This document shows positions 45,920 through 54,334 of a DNA stretch of 58,987 bases, one piece after another. The position numbers and the translations under genes are program-made. Source of the DNA: Halalkalibacterium ligniniphilum (GTDB taxonomy: Bacteria > Bacillota > Bacilli > Bacillales > Bacillaceae_D); assembly GCF_000334155.1 (NCBI RefSeq), contig NZ_ANNK01000052.1:1-58987 (forward strand), read 5' to 3'. The notes under the pieces are model-generated. The model worked only from the letters and a program-made list of their open reading frames with translations. It ran no database searches and was not told the origin of the DNA. How positions within the stretch are numbered: position 1 is the stretch's first letter; every line of letters begins with the position of its first letter.

Positions 45920-46897
45920 ATGGCGAAAAAAGTTCTAGTGCTGGGTGAAGTACGTGACGGTGAATTACGGAATGTTTCATATGAAGCAATTGCTGCCGGG
46001 AAAGAGGTCGCTGATGGCGGTGAGGTTGTGGGAGTCTTGCTTGGTGAAAATGTAAGCGGTTTAGCTGAGCGGCTCATCCATTATGGTGCTGACCGTGTGA
46101 TTGTCGTTAATCATAGCCATCTAGCAACCTATACAACGGACGCTTATCAGCAAGGGATTTTACAGGTGTTAGATGTTGAGTCTCCTGATGGACTCATCCT
46201 TGGCCATACGTCACAAGGAAAAGATCTTTCACCGCGGATCGCAATGAAGCTAGGAGCAGGGTTAATTTCTGATGCGATCGCATTAGAAAAGGCCGGGGAC
46301 GAGATCGTCTTTACTCGACCGATCTATTCGGGAAAAGCTTTTGAAAAGAAAAGGATAAACGAAGGTCTTGTATTTGCCACCATTCGTCCAAATAATTTTT
46401 CTCCGCTAGAGAAAGATGAAACGCGCAGTGGAGACGTTTCAGAGCTTTCGGTAGACATTAAGGATTTGCGTACGACAATAACAGACGTAGTCAAAAAAGC
46501 GACCGGAGGCGTCGATCTCTCAGAAGCGAAAATCATTGTTGCAGGTGGACGTGGAGTGAAGAGCAAGGAAGGCTTTGAGCCTCTTCAAGAGCTTGCGGAT
46601 GTTCTTGGTGCGGCTCTCGGCGCTTCACGTGGAGCATGCGATGCTGAATATTGTGATTATGCGCTCCAAATTGGACAAACGGGAAAGGTTGTAACCCCTG
46701 ATTTGTATTTTGCGATCGGTATTTCGGGAGCGATACAGCATTTAGCAGGAATGTCAAACTCCAAAGTCATTGTGGCAATCAATAAGGATCCAGAAGCGCC
46801 AATTTTTGAAGTAGCAGATTACGGAATTGTCGGAGACTTATTTGAGGTCGTGCCGCTTTTAACGGAAGAGCTAAAAAACGTACTTGTTTCAAACTAA
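45920..46897 (+). CDS. etfA: Electron transfer flavoprotein alpha subunit
   Basis: The FAD-binding alpha subunit of the flavoprotein. The 325 residues have an N-terminal domain (DGLILGHTSQGKDLSPRIAMKLGAGLISDAI) and a C-terminal FAD domain (about 200-325: VAGGRGVKSKEGFEPLQELADVLGAALGASRGACDA, QIGQTGKVVTPDLYFAIGISGAIQHLAGM, VAINKDPEAPIFEVADYGIVGDL). It is the last gene of the fadR-fadB-etfBA unit, with TTGGAGGGA before the ATG and a terminator after it. Confidence 0.95.
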   Translation: MAKKVLVLGEVRDGELRNVSYEAIAAGKEVADGGEVVGVLLGENVSGLAERLIHYGADRVIVVNHSHLATYTTDAYQQGILQVLDVESPDGLILGHTSQGKDLSPRIAMKLGAGLISDAIALEKAGDEIVFTRPIYSGKAFEKKRINEGLVFATIRPNNFSPLEKDETRSGDVSELSVDIKDLRTTITDVVKKATGGVDLSEAKIIVAGGRGVKSKEGFEPLQELADVLGAALGASRGACDAEYCDYALQIGQTGKVVTPDLYFAIGISGAIQHLAGMSNSKVIVAINKDPEAPIFEVADYGIVGDLFEVVPLLTEELKNVLVSN

Positions 46898-46907
46898 ATA
46901 GGAATGG

Positions 46908-46941
46908 AGACAAGTCTTCTTTAGAAGGGGGCTTGTCTTTT
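46908..46941 (+). terminator. Terminator after etfA
   Basis: Stem AGACAAG / CTTGTCT with an inner TTCT/AGAA pair, then TTTT. Confidence 0.7.
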
Positions 46942-47129
46942 GCTTTAAAAAAGTTTTGTTTATAAACGGTGTATCGTGAAATACTATTCCTATGTTTTTT
47001 ACTGAGATCAACACTGGGATTTGTCATTTGATTCAATTGTTTTTAGAGCAACTTATTCGCAAGAAGGGGAAGCTAATGATATAATTCAGGTGTAATGAAA
47101 GTTATGAACAACTGAGGAGGTTTTTAGAA

Positions 47130-47444
47130 ATGGCGATTGTAAATGTAACCGATCAAACATTCGGCTCTGAAACAAGCGAAGGAGTCGTTCTTGCAGACTT
47201 TTGGGCACCATGGTGCGGACCTTGTAAAATGATTGCACCTGTTCTTGAAGAGCTTGATGCTGAAATGGGCGATAAAGTAAAAATTGCAAAGCTTGATGTA
47301 GATGAAAACCAAGAAACAGCAAGCAAGTTTGGCGTTATGAGCATTCCAACACTTCTTGTTTTCAAAGACGGCGAAGTGGTGGATCAAGTGGTGGGCTTCC
47401 AACCAAAAGAAGCACTAGCAGAGCTTCTTAATAAGCATATCTAA
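47130..47444 (+). CDS. trxA: Thioredoxin
   Basis: TrxA reduces protein disulfides in the cytoplasm. The 104-residue protein has the thioredoxin fold and the WCGPC active site (C29, C32) with conserved D25 and the cis-proline in [14 protein letters not shown] lies before the ATG, and an extended -10 (TGATATAAT, 47077-47085) sits about 45 bases upstream. It stands between etfA and uvrC, as in B. subtilis, with a terminator downstream. Confidence 0.98.
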   Translation: MAIVNVTDQTFGSETSEGVVLADFWAPWCGPCKMIAPVLEELDAEMGDKVKIAKLDVDENQETASKFGVMSIPTLLVFKDGEVVDQVVGFQPKEALAELLNKHI

Positions 47445-47465
47445 GCAAGCGCATCTAATTGAAAG

Positions 47466-47494
47466 GGTCTGTCCAATCTGGGCAGGCTTTTTTC
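47466..47494 (+). terminator. Terminator after trxA
   Basis: Stem GTCTGTCC / GGGCAGGC (one G-T and one wobble) then TTTTTT. Confidence 0.75.
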
Positions 47495-47715
47495 AGTAGA
47501 TAAGAAGGGGCAGAATGTCTAGCTACAGGCTTCAGCGCTTTTCATGGCTGAACAAGGCACCTTCAACGTTACTTATTAGGAAGAAGCTCATTTGTTTTCT
47601 TTGAGAAAAGATAATCATTTTGCCCTTTCATGGAAATACCTAGATAAAAACCTCCCAGCGTTTCATACTTGAAAAAATATTTCAGCTCGCCAACAATAGA
47701 GAGAAGAGGTGGCGC

Positions 47716-49497
47716 ATGATGAATAATGAATTAAAACAAAAGCTTGCTGTGCTTCCAGATCAACCGGGATGCTATTTAATGAAAGACCGACAAGGGACGA
47801 TCATCTATGTAGGAAAAGCAAAGGTATTAAAGAACCGAGTCAGGTCTTATTTTACAGGAAGCCACGATACAAAAACGCAACGACTTGTAAGTGAAATTGT
47901 CGATTTTGAATACATTGTAACCTCATCAAACATTGAGGCACTTATTTTAGAGATGAATTTAATTAAAAAGCATGATCCGAAATACAATGTCATGCTCAAG
48001 GATGATAAAACCTATCCGTATTTAAAAATTACAAACGAAGAACATCCACGACTGCTCATCACCCGCAAAGTGAAAAAAGATGGCGGGAAGTATTTTGGAC
48101 CATATCCGAACGCTAGCGCTGCGAATGAAACAAAAAAGCTTCTTGATAGGCTTTATCCATTGCGAAAATGTCGAACACTGCCTGACAAGGTTTGTTTGTA
48201 TTACCACATCGGCCAATGCCTCGCTCCTTGTGTGTATGAAGTGACAAAGGAACAGAATCAAGAAATGGTCCAAGAAATCACCAAATTTTTAAAGTACGGT
48301 CACGAGGAAATTAAGGCGAAGCTAACAGAAAAAATGCTCAAAGCCTCAGAAGAATTAAATTTTGAGCGTGCGAAGGAGCTGCGTGACACCCTCCGACATA
48401 TGGAAGCCGTCATGGAAAAACAGAAAATGACGGTCAATGACCTCGTTGACCGAGATGTGTTTGGCTTTGCTTATGATAAAGGCTGGATGTGTATACAAGT
48501 CTTTTTTATCCGTCAAGGAAAATTAATTGAACGGGACGTGTCACTTTTCCCGTTTTATAAAGATGCACAGGAAGATCTTCTTACTTTCATTGGTCAATTT
48601 TATTTGCAAAAAGACCATGTAAAGCCAAGAGAATTGCTGTTACCTGAAGGGGTTGACGCAGAGCTTTTGCAGCAGCTTCTTGAAATCAATGTCTATCAAC
48701 CAAAGCGTGGAAAGAAAAAAGAGCTCGTGGACTTAGCGATGAAAAATGCAGCGGTTGCTTTAAGTGAAAAATTTGCTTTGATTGAACGTGATGAAGACCG
48801 AACGATAAAAGCGGTTGAACGACTTGGAGAAGCGATGAACATCTCCACACCATATCGTATTGAAGCGTTTGATAACTCGAATATTCAAGGAACGGATCCT
48901 GTTTCAGCAATGGTAACCTTCCTAGATGGAAAGCCAAGTAGGAAGGACTATCGAAAATACAAAATAAAAACCGTTACTGGGCCTGATGATTATGAATCGA
49001 TGCGTGAAGTGGTTCGTCGTCGTTATCTTCGCTTACGTAAAGAGGAGTTGCCGTTGCCTGATTTAATCGTTATTGATGGCGGGAAGGGACAAATTGCAGC
49101 AGCGCAGGAAGTGATAACAGACGAGCTCGGGTTACACATTCCTGTCTGCGGCTTAGCGAAGGACGAAAAGCATCGAACTTCCCAGCTCTTGATCGGCGAT
49201 CCACCAGAGGTTGTGCCATTAAAAAGAGATAGTTACGAATTTTATCTCCTTCAACGCATTCAAGATGAGGTCCATCGTTTTGCGATAACTTTTCATCGAC
49301 AAACACGCTCGAAAAGCTTCTTCCAATCTGTATTGGATGAGATTCCTGGAGTGGGAGAAAAGCGAAAGCGACTACTTTTAAAGCATTTTGGTTCAGTGAA
49401 AAAGATGAGAGAAGCAACAGTGGAGGATTTAACGGCCCTAAGCATTCCAGTCGGTGTAGCAGAAGCGATCGTCGAAACATTAGCTGAAAAAAATTAA
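47716..49497 (+). CDS. uvrC: Excinuclease ABC subunit C
   Basis: UvrC makes both incisions in nucleotide excision repair. The 593 residues have the GIY-YIG 3' nuclease ([28 protein letters not shown], about 20-50) and a UVR/UvrB-binding domain (about 205-240). The RNase-H-like 5' nuclease follows (about 380-540, [34 protein letters not shown]). Tandem helix-hairpin-helix motifs close the protein ([25 protein letters not shown]). AGAGAAGAGGTGG lies before the ATG at 47716; the ATG three bases later is equally possible. Confidence 0.96.
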   Translation: MMNNELKQKLAVLPDQPGCYLMKDRQGTIIYVGKAKVLKNRVRSYFTGSHDTKTQRLVSEIVDFEYIVTSSNIEALILEMNLIKKHDPKYNVMLKDDKTYPYLKITNEEHPRLLITRKVKKDGGKYFGPYPNASAANETKKLLDRLYPLRKCRTLPDKVCLYYHIGQCLAPCVYEVTKEQNQEMVQEITKFLKYGHEEIKAKLTEKMLKASEELNFERAKELRDTLRHMEAVMEKQKMTVNDLVDRDVFGFAYDKGWMCIQVFFIRQGKLIERDVSLFPFYKDAQEDLLTFIGQFYLQKDHVKPRELLLPEGVDAELLQQLLEINVYQPKRGKKKELVDLAMKNAAVALSEKFALIERDEDRTIKAVERLGEAMNISTPYRIEAFDNSNIQGTDPVSAMVTFLDGKPSRKDYRKYKIKTVTGPDDYESMREVVRRRYLRLRKEELPLPDLIVIDGGKGQIAAAQEVITDELGLHIPVCGLAKDEKHRTSQLLIGDPPEVVPLKRDSYEFYLLQRIQDEVHRFAITFHRQTRSKSFFQSVLDEIPGVGEKRKRLLLKHFGSVKKMREATVEDLTALSIPVGVAEAIVETLAEKN

Positions 49498-49506
49498 AAT
49501 TCATTC

Positions 49507-49535
49507 TTGTCATTAAGAACGACCTTTGCTACAAT
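49507..49535 (+). promoter_or_regulatory. lysC promoter
   Basis: TTGTCA (49507-49512), N17 and TACAAT (49530-49535), with TGC before the -10. Transcription starts near 49542. Confidence 0.8.
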
Positions 49536-49562
49536 AAACTACAATTCAATAAATGCGCTTCA

Positions 49563-49757
49563 AAATTGAAGTAATTGGTAGGGGAGCGGAGACCATCAGT
49601 ATCCTGTTTGAGAACGATGAGGTTCTATGAAAGCAGGAAAAAGGGGAATTCGCCGAAGTTTAGCAAGTACTCATCACTTGCTATGCTGGATCTGTGCTGA
49701 AGAAGTACAGGGCTGTCACATGGCTAGTCCCAGCTAGCGATGTGGAGAACTATCTCA
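49563..49757 (+). promoter_or_regulatory. Lysine riboswitch (L box)
   Basis: Conserved L-box blocks are present in order: GGTAGGGGAGCGGAGACC, AAAAAGGGGAATTCGCCGAAG, GGCTGTCAC and GTGGAGAACTATCTC. They align with the B. subtilis lysC aptamer. Lysine would promote the downstream terminator (49798-49834). Confidence 0.88.
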
Positions 49758-49797
49758 CGCAAGCAATGGTATTTTGCATACGTTTATTTGTATGTTC

Positions 49798-49834
49798 AGC
49801 AACAGTGAGGAGTTCTTTCCGCTGTTGCTTTTTT
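49798..49834 (+). terminator. Riboswitch terminator of lysC
   Basis: Stem GCAACAG / CTGTTGC followed by six T. The segment AAGCAATGG around 49761 could pair alternatively as an antiterminator. Confidence 0.8.
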
Positions 49835-49915
49835 GTTTTACGTAAATGCAAGCGTATGGAATTTTATGTTTTTTTAAAAAGTGATCGTACAGTTCTAGTA
49901 AGGGAGAGAAACAGA

Positions 49916-51154
49916 ATGTCAACAATTGTACAAAAATACGGAGGAACGTCCGTTGGATCGGTTGAACGAATTGAACATGTAGCAGACCGGATTATAAAAA
50001 CGGTAAATGAGGGAAATCGAGTCGTTGTTGTTGTTTCGGCGATGGGAAAGTCCACAGATGAGCTCGTTTCCTTAGCACGACAAATTACAGAAGAGCCGAG
50101 TAAGCGCGAAATGGATATGCTCCTTACAACGGGAGAACAAGTGACAATTGCTCTTCTTGCTATGGCTCTTCACAAGCGAGGGAAAAAAGCCACATCTCTT
50201 ACTGGCTGGCAGGCGGGTATGGGAACCGAAGCTACCCACGGGAGCGCTCGGATCACGGACATAAAAACAGAACGGATCCTTTCGTTGCTGGAAGAAAATC
50301 ATATCGTCATCGTCGCTGGCTTTCAAGGAAAAACAGCAAATAATGAAATTACAACATTAGGCCGCGGTGGTTCAGATACGACAGCTGTAGCTTTAGCAGC
50401 AGCGCTTAAAGCGGATCGTTGTGACATTTATACAGATGTAACGGGTGTATTTACAACCGATCCCCGCTATGTGAAGACGGCACGAAAGCTACAATCCATT
50501 TCCTATGATGAGATGCTGGAGATGGCGAATTTGGGCGCAGGTGTCTTGCATCCCCGTGCCGTTGAATTTGCAAAAAATTATCAAGTGCCATTGATGGTAG
50601 CATCAAGCATGACGGAAGAAATAGGAACAATTATTGAGGAGGACGTTACGGTGGAGCAAAACTTATTAATTCGAGGGATCGCATTTGAAAATGATGTAAC
50701 AAAGGTGACGGTTGCAGGGCTGCCAAATAAAATTGATACTCTGCCAAAGCTATTTACACTTCTTTCAAATAACAATATTAACGTTGATATTATTATTCAA
50801 AATCAATACGATGAAAAGTCAGTGAACATTTCGTTTTCAATGACCCAAAGCTCTTTAAAAGAAACTCTCTCAATTTTAAAGGGGGCACAAGCAGAGCTAG
50901 GCTTCAGTGACCTGTTCCATGAGGATGAGCTTGCCAAAGTTTCTATTATTGGTTCTGGAATGGTTTCAAATCCAGGCGTTGCAGCAAAAATGTTTGATGT
51001 ATTAGCGACAAACGAAATCTTTATTAAAATGGTAAGTACTTCAGAAATTAAGGTTTCAGTTGTTGTTGCTGAAGAAGATATGGTGCTAGCTGTTGAAATG
51101 CTTCACAAGGCGTTTCAGCTAGAAGAAGCTGAAACGCCAGTGAATGTCGGGTAA
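49916..51154 (+). CDS. lysC: Aspartokinase II (lysine-sensitive), alpha and internal beta
   Basis: LysC phosphorylates aspartate, the first step of lysine, methionine, threonine and diaminopimelate synthesis. The 412 residues have the kinase motif KYGGTSVG (7-14), the LTTGEQVTIALLAMAL and GRGGSDTTAVALAAAL segments, and tandem ACT domains (about 260-405). I start it at the ATG at 49916 (AGGGAG nine bases upstream), giving 412 residues against 408 in B. subtilis. Inside it, GAGGAGG at 50636-50642 precedes a GTG at 50651 by eight bases. That would make a 167-residue beta subunit, as B. subtilis LysC is known to do. Expression is under the lysine riboswitch. Confidence 0.95.
   Translation: MSTIVQKYGGTSVGSVERIEHVADRIIKTVNEGNRVVVVVSAMGKSTDELVSLARQITEEPSKREMDMLLTTGEQVTIALLAMALHKRGKKATSLTGWQAGMGTEATHGSARITDIKTERILSLLEENHIVIVAGFQGKTANNEITTLGRGGSDTTAVALAAALKADRCDIYTDVTGVFTTDPRYVKTARKLQSISYDEMLEMANLGAGVLHPRAVEFAKNYQVPLMVASSMTEEIGTIIEEDVTVEQNLLIRGIAFENDVTKVTVAGLPNKIDTLPKLFTLLSNNNINVDIIIQNQYDEKSVNISFSMTQSSLKETLSILKGAQAELGFSDLFHEDELAKVSIIGSGMVSNPGVAAKMFDVLATNEIFIKMVSTSEIKVSVVVAEEDMVLAVEMLHKAFQLEEAETPVNVG
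50651..51154 (+). CDS. Internal start: aspartokinase beta subunit
   Basis: The same reading frame as lysC restarts at GTG 50651 with GAGGAGG at eight bases. It would encode 167 residues beginning VEQNLLIRGIAFENDV and covering both ACT domains. In B. subtilis the beta subunit (163 residues) is made the same way and begins within the homologous EQNLVVRGIAFE region, so the position agrees. Confidence 0.75.
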   Translation: MEQNLLIRGIAFENDVTKVTVAGLPNKIDTLPKLFTLLSNNNINVDIIIQNQYDEKSVNISFSMTQSSLKETLSILKGAQAELGFSDLFHEDELAKVSIIGSGMVSNPGVAAKMFDVLATNEIFIKMVSTSEIKVSVVVAEEDMVLAVEMLHKAFQLEEAETPVNVG

Positions 51155-51162
51155 CAAATAAA

Positions 51163-51406
51163 GAGGCTGGGACAAAAGAGTTTTTATTGATGAGAAATGC
51201 GAACGTCATGATCGTTGATGCATAGCAATTGCTTCGGACATATACTTCGCTTTCTGCGGGCGGCTGGTGAGCCTCCTCGTGCTTTTTGCACTGTGGGGTC
51301 TCACCCTTGCATTTGATCCCGCAGCAGGAGTCTACGTCCATTTCCGCCGCTAAGGTTGTGCATTGTTCGCATTTTTAATTATACACGTTCGTTATGTCCC
51401 AGCCTC
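51163..51406. repeat. Dispersed repeat, copy A
   Basis: This 244-base element is bounded by perfect 12-bp inverted repeats (GAGGCTGGGACA at 51163-51174, TGTCCCAGCCTC at 51395-51406). It lies between convergent lysC and yslB. It matches copy B over nearly its whole length, with inner blocks GGTGAGCCTCCTCGTGCTTT, GCACTGTGGGGTCT, GGAGTCTACGT and TTTCCGCCGCTAAGGTTGTG. No coding capacity; small frames inside are shadows. Confidence 0.88.
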
Positions 51407-51432
51407 ATTCCTTGTTAAAAGAATATAACCTA

Positions 51433-51849
51433 TTAAATCGTGTCATATTTGTCAGTACGGACCGTGAAACGAACGCAATCTTTCTTCTGGACATATGTAG
51501 CTTCGGCAATGGTATTGGACCAAGACTGTATTTGCTGAGCAAGAAACCCTGCTTCAAGCTGGTAACTGCGTTCATCGTCTTTTCCCATCCATGGCCCTTT
51601 TAATTCAAACAGGCGCTCCTGTTTCTTTTCCTTAAGAAGGACTAGCTCACCCCAGTTTGCTTTTGAAAAAAAATCGATAACCTCTTCGACAGAGGTTAGT
51701 GAATGTTTCCTGGCTAATGATTTTCCGGCCCAATATAAGATTGATTCATGCTCAGAACCAAGTAAATCCTGCAGCAAGTCATTTCGGATAAGGTTGTACC
51801 CAAAATTGTCGTTCTTCACGTATGTTTCGGTTTTGTCTTTCGTCTCCAT
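51433..51849 (-). CDS. yslB: YslB, DUF2507 family protein
   Basis: This 138-residue protein matches the YslB/DUF2507 family, which has a V4R-like fold. Segments recognised are FGYNLIRNDLLQDLLGSEHESILYWAGKSLARKH, FFSKANWGELVLLKEKK and FLAQQIQSWSNTIAEATYVQKKDCVRFTVRTD. Function unknown. I start it at the ATG at 51849 (AGAGGGG upstream on the minus strand) rather than the longer frame. It lies beside lysC as in B. subtilis but is convergent with it, with repeat copy A between. Confidence 0.85.
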   Translation of the reverse strand: METKDKTETYVKNDNFGYNLIRNDLLQDLLGSEHESILYWAGKSLARKHSLTSVEEVIDFFSKANWGELVLLKEKKQERLFELKGPWMGKDDERSYQLEAGFLAQQIQSWSNTIAEATYVQKKDCVRFTVRTDKYDTI

Positions 51850-51961
51850 AATTTCCCCTCTCTTTGCCTTAATATTATAAAACACTTTTGCTTGAATCTC
51901 TATAGATAGCAAAAGTTGTACATGATATACTTAAGCGCGAAATAAAGCGGAGGGATATTCG

Positions 51962-53311
51962 ATGAAATCAGCCTTAAATCAATTTTTAACCCCGTTCCGT
52001 GCGATCATGATTGCGTATGTGGCAGCAATGTTTCTTTTTAGCCTTCTGTTGTATTTGCCAATCTCCCATCAGCCAGGTGTTGAGTTAAGTTATGAAGATG
52101 CATTGTTTACATCCGTAAGTGCTGTGAGTGTCACAGGTTTGACGACGGTTAATGTTTCGGAAACCTACAGTACTGTGGGTATCGTATTCCTTGCATTAGC
52201 GATTCAGCTCGGTGGCATTGGTATTATGACCTTAGGGACATTCGTTTGGATGCTGTTCGGGAAGAAAATCATCCTGTCTCAGCGTATGTTAATAATGGTT
52301 GACCAAAACCAAAATCAATTTGCAGGACTTGTCAATCTGATGAGGGGGATTCTACTTGTTGCCGTCATGATCGAGCTTGTTGGTACGCTGATTCTTGGGA
52401 CGTATTACATTCGTTTTTTTGATACAGTTGGAGAGGCCTATTATCACGGTGCCTTTGCAGCTTTAAGTGCCTTTACGAATGCTGGTTTTGATATAACAGG
52501 AGAATCATTAATTCCGTTTGCGAATGACTATTATGTTCAGCTCGTCATTATTTTGTTAATTTTTACAGGTGCGATTGGTTTTCCAGTTTTGCTTGAATTA
52601 AAAGAATATTTTTCAAAGAAGAATCCGAATTTTAGATTTAGCTTATTTACGAAAATTACAACGACAACCTATTTTGCAGTTTTTATCATCGGTGTTATCG
52701 GAATTTGGCTTTTAGAAAGCGGGCATTATTTTGTCGGACTTGAATGGCATCAGCAGCTATTTTACTCGTTGTTTAATTCTGCTACGACCAGAAGTGGAGG
52801 TCTTTCTACCATGGATGTATCAGAATTAAGTGCAGCAACGATTTTGCTTCTTTCTGGAATGATGATCATAGGCGCAAGCCCCTCAAGTGTTGGAGGCGGG
52901 ATTCGAACGACGACATTGGCAGTTATGTTCTTAACGATTCGGAGCTTTGCCCTTGGAAAGCAGGATGTCAAAGTATTTGGACGCGAGATTCATCCAGAGG
53001 ATCAACAGAAGGCTTTTATTGTCATTTCTGTTTTTGTTGTGATGCTATTTACTGCTGTTCTTTTCATTTCTGCTTTTGAGGCAAACAAAAATATTTCCCT
53101 TTTGGCGATTATTTTCGAAACAGCCTCAGCCTTTGGGACGTGCGGATTATCGATTGGTATAACGGCTGATTTATCCTTTGCGAGTCAGGTTATATTAATG
53201 ATTCTTATGTTCATTGGAAGAGTTGGCCTTGTCGCTTTCTTGTTCTCCGTCCGTCGAAAAGAGACGAAAAGTCATTATAAATATCCGACTGAACGTATAA
53301 TTATCGGCTAA
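51962..53311 (+). CDS. Ktr-type potassium transporter membrane subunit
   Basis: This 449-residue polytopic protein is a TrkH/KtrB-like K+ channel subunit with four pore repeats. Their filter loops are visible: SVTGL (56-60), TNAGF, TTRSGG and FGTCGLS. The TTRSGG Arg and glycine residues are typical of the family. Length equals B. subtilis KtrD (449). Potassium or sodium-coupled uptake is expected, gated by a cytosolic RCK protein (KtrC/KtrA-like) that is not in this window. It sits between yslB and sdhC, not a B. subtilis position. GGAGGG precedes the ATG. Confidence 0.88.
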   Translation: MKSALNQFLTPFRAIMIAYVAAMFLFSLLLYLPISHQPGVELSYEDALFTSVSAVSVTGLTTVNVSETYSTVGIVFLALAIQLGGIGIMTLGTFVWMLFGKKIILSQRMLIMVDQNQNQFAGLVNLMRGILLVAVMIELVGTLILGTYYIRFFDTVGEAYYHGAFAALSAFTNAGFDITGESLIPFANDYYVQLVIILLIFTGAIGFPVLLELKEYFSKKNPNFRFSLFTKITTTTYFAVFIIGVIGIWLLESGHYFVGLEWHQQLFYSLFNSATTRSGGLSTMDVSELSAATILLLSGMMIIGASPSSVGGGIRTTTLAVMFLTIRSFALGKQDVKVFGREIHPEDQQKAFIVISVFVVMLFTAVLFISAFEANKNISLLAIIFETASAFGTCGLSIGITADLSFASQVILMILMFIGRVGLVAFLFSVRRKETKSHYKYPTERIIIG

Positions 53312-53691
53312 AATTGAATAAAATCGATGAATATTGCATACAAAAGGTTCGAAAAGTAGGGATATTTGGTCGTTGTCAGGAAGAGATCAATTGATAAGAT
53401 AACAGCTTTTCCTTATTACACCAAGCTTTTTACTCCCTGCTTATAAGTTGTATTTCTAATATTCTGTTTGTATACGTTTTCTTGACGAAGAGATCCGATG
53501 AGAGTACAATGAATTTGTCGGATTTTATTCACAGAAAGTTTGCATAGGTTTCATAATTTACTCAATTTGATGAACTGTTTGTGGACATGCTGCTGGGAGG
53601 TACGTGCTATCGAGAAAAAGAGAGGATAGGAGAAAGCTTTATACGTTTACAGGAAGAGTCGTTTTAATCAAAAACATGGGGGGAAATCGAT
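53312..53691 (+). promoter_or_regulatory. ktr-sdhC intergenic region with sdh promoter
   Basis: A clear promoter, TTGACG (53482-53487), N17, TACAAT (53505-53510), would start transcription near 53517. That leaves a 175-base 5' UTR before sdhC. This UTR is a candidate for small-RNA control (B. subtilis sdhCAB is repressed by FsrA), but I could not identify the pairing site. No gene is present. Confidence 0.65.
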
Positions 53692-54321
53692 ATGGCCGGT
53701 AATCGTGATTTTTTTAATCGCAGACTTCATTCTTTACTTGGGGTTATACCAGTAGGAATCTTCTTGATTCAACACTTAGTTGTTAACCATTTTGCAACAC
53801 GTGGCGCAAGCGCGTTCAATCAAGCTTCTCATTTTATGGAGAACCTACCGTTTCGTTATTTTCTAGAAATCTTCATTATCTTCATTCCACTTCTTTATCA
53901 CGCAATTTATGGTTTGTACATTGCGTTCCAAGCTAAAAATAATACAAGCCGTTACGGTTATTTTCGTAACTGGATGTTCCGCTTACAGCGCGTTACAGGC
54001 GTATTCCTATTAATTTTCATTGCATGGCATGTATGGGAAACTAGAATTGCGGCTGCCTTCGGTGCAGAAGTTAATTACAATATGATGGCTGATATCTTAA
54101 GCAGTCCATTTATGCTGGTATTTTATATTCTTGGTGTTATTTCAGCTACATTCCACTTCGCGAATGGTCTTTGGTCATTTGCTGTATCATGGGGAATCAC
54201 TGTTACACCTCGTGCGCAGCAAATCGCAACATACGTTACGATTGGTGTATTCTTTGCCTTAACGTTCGTGGGGATTCGTGCAATTCTGGCATTTATTAAT
54301 CCAGACTTAGCAAACATTTAA
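53692..54321 (+). CDS. sdhC: Succinate dehydrogenase cytochrome b558 subunit
   Basis: SdhC anchors succinate dehydrogenase in the membrane and carries two b-type hemes and the menaquinone site. The 209-residue protein has five TM helices and conserved His residues, for example RRLHSLLGVIPVGIFLIQHLVVNHF, LLYHAIYGLYIAF, LIFIAWHVWETR and TFHFANGLWSFAVSWGI. The single-anchor di-heme type B architecture is the Bacillus form. GGGGGG before the ATG. The sdhA start is 13 bases after its stop. Confidence 0.95.
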   Translation: MAGNRDFFNRRLHSLLGVIPVGIFLIQHLVVNHFATRGASAFNQASHFMENLPFRYFLEIFIIFIPLLYHAIYGLYIAFQAKNNTSRYGYFRNWMFRLQRVTGVFLLIFIAWHVWETRIAAAFGAEVNYNMMADILSSPFMLVFYILGVISATFHFANGLWSFAVSWGITVTPRAQQIATYVTIGVFFALTFVGIRAILAFINPDLANI

Positions 54322-54334
54322 GGAGTGAGACAAT

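Larger units (their letters stand above)
49498..49915 (+). promoter_or_regulatory. uvrC-lysC intergenic leader region
   Basis: This stretch contains the lysC promoter, the lysine riboswitch and its terminator, all listed separately, and no gene. The aspartokinase frame is open through much of it from 49694 but is not translated there. Confidence 0.6.

Noticed and set aside
51048-51341. 97-codon minus-strand frame
   Set aside because: Spans the end of lysC and repeat copy A without a ribosome binding site.
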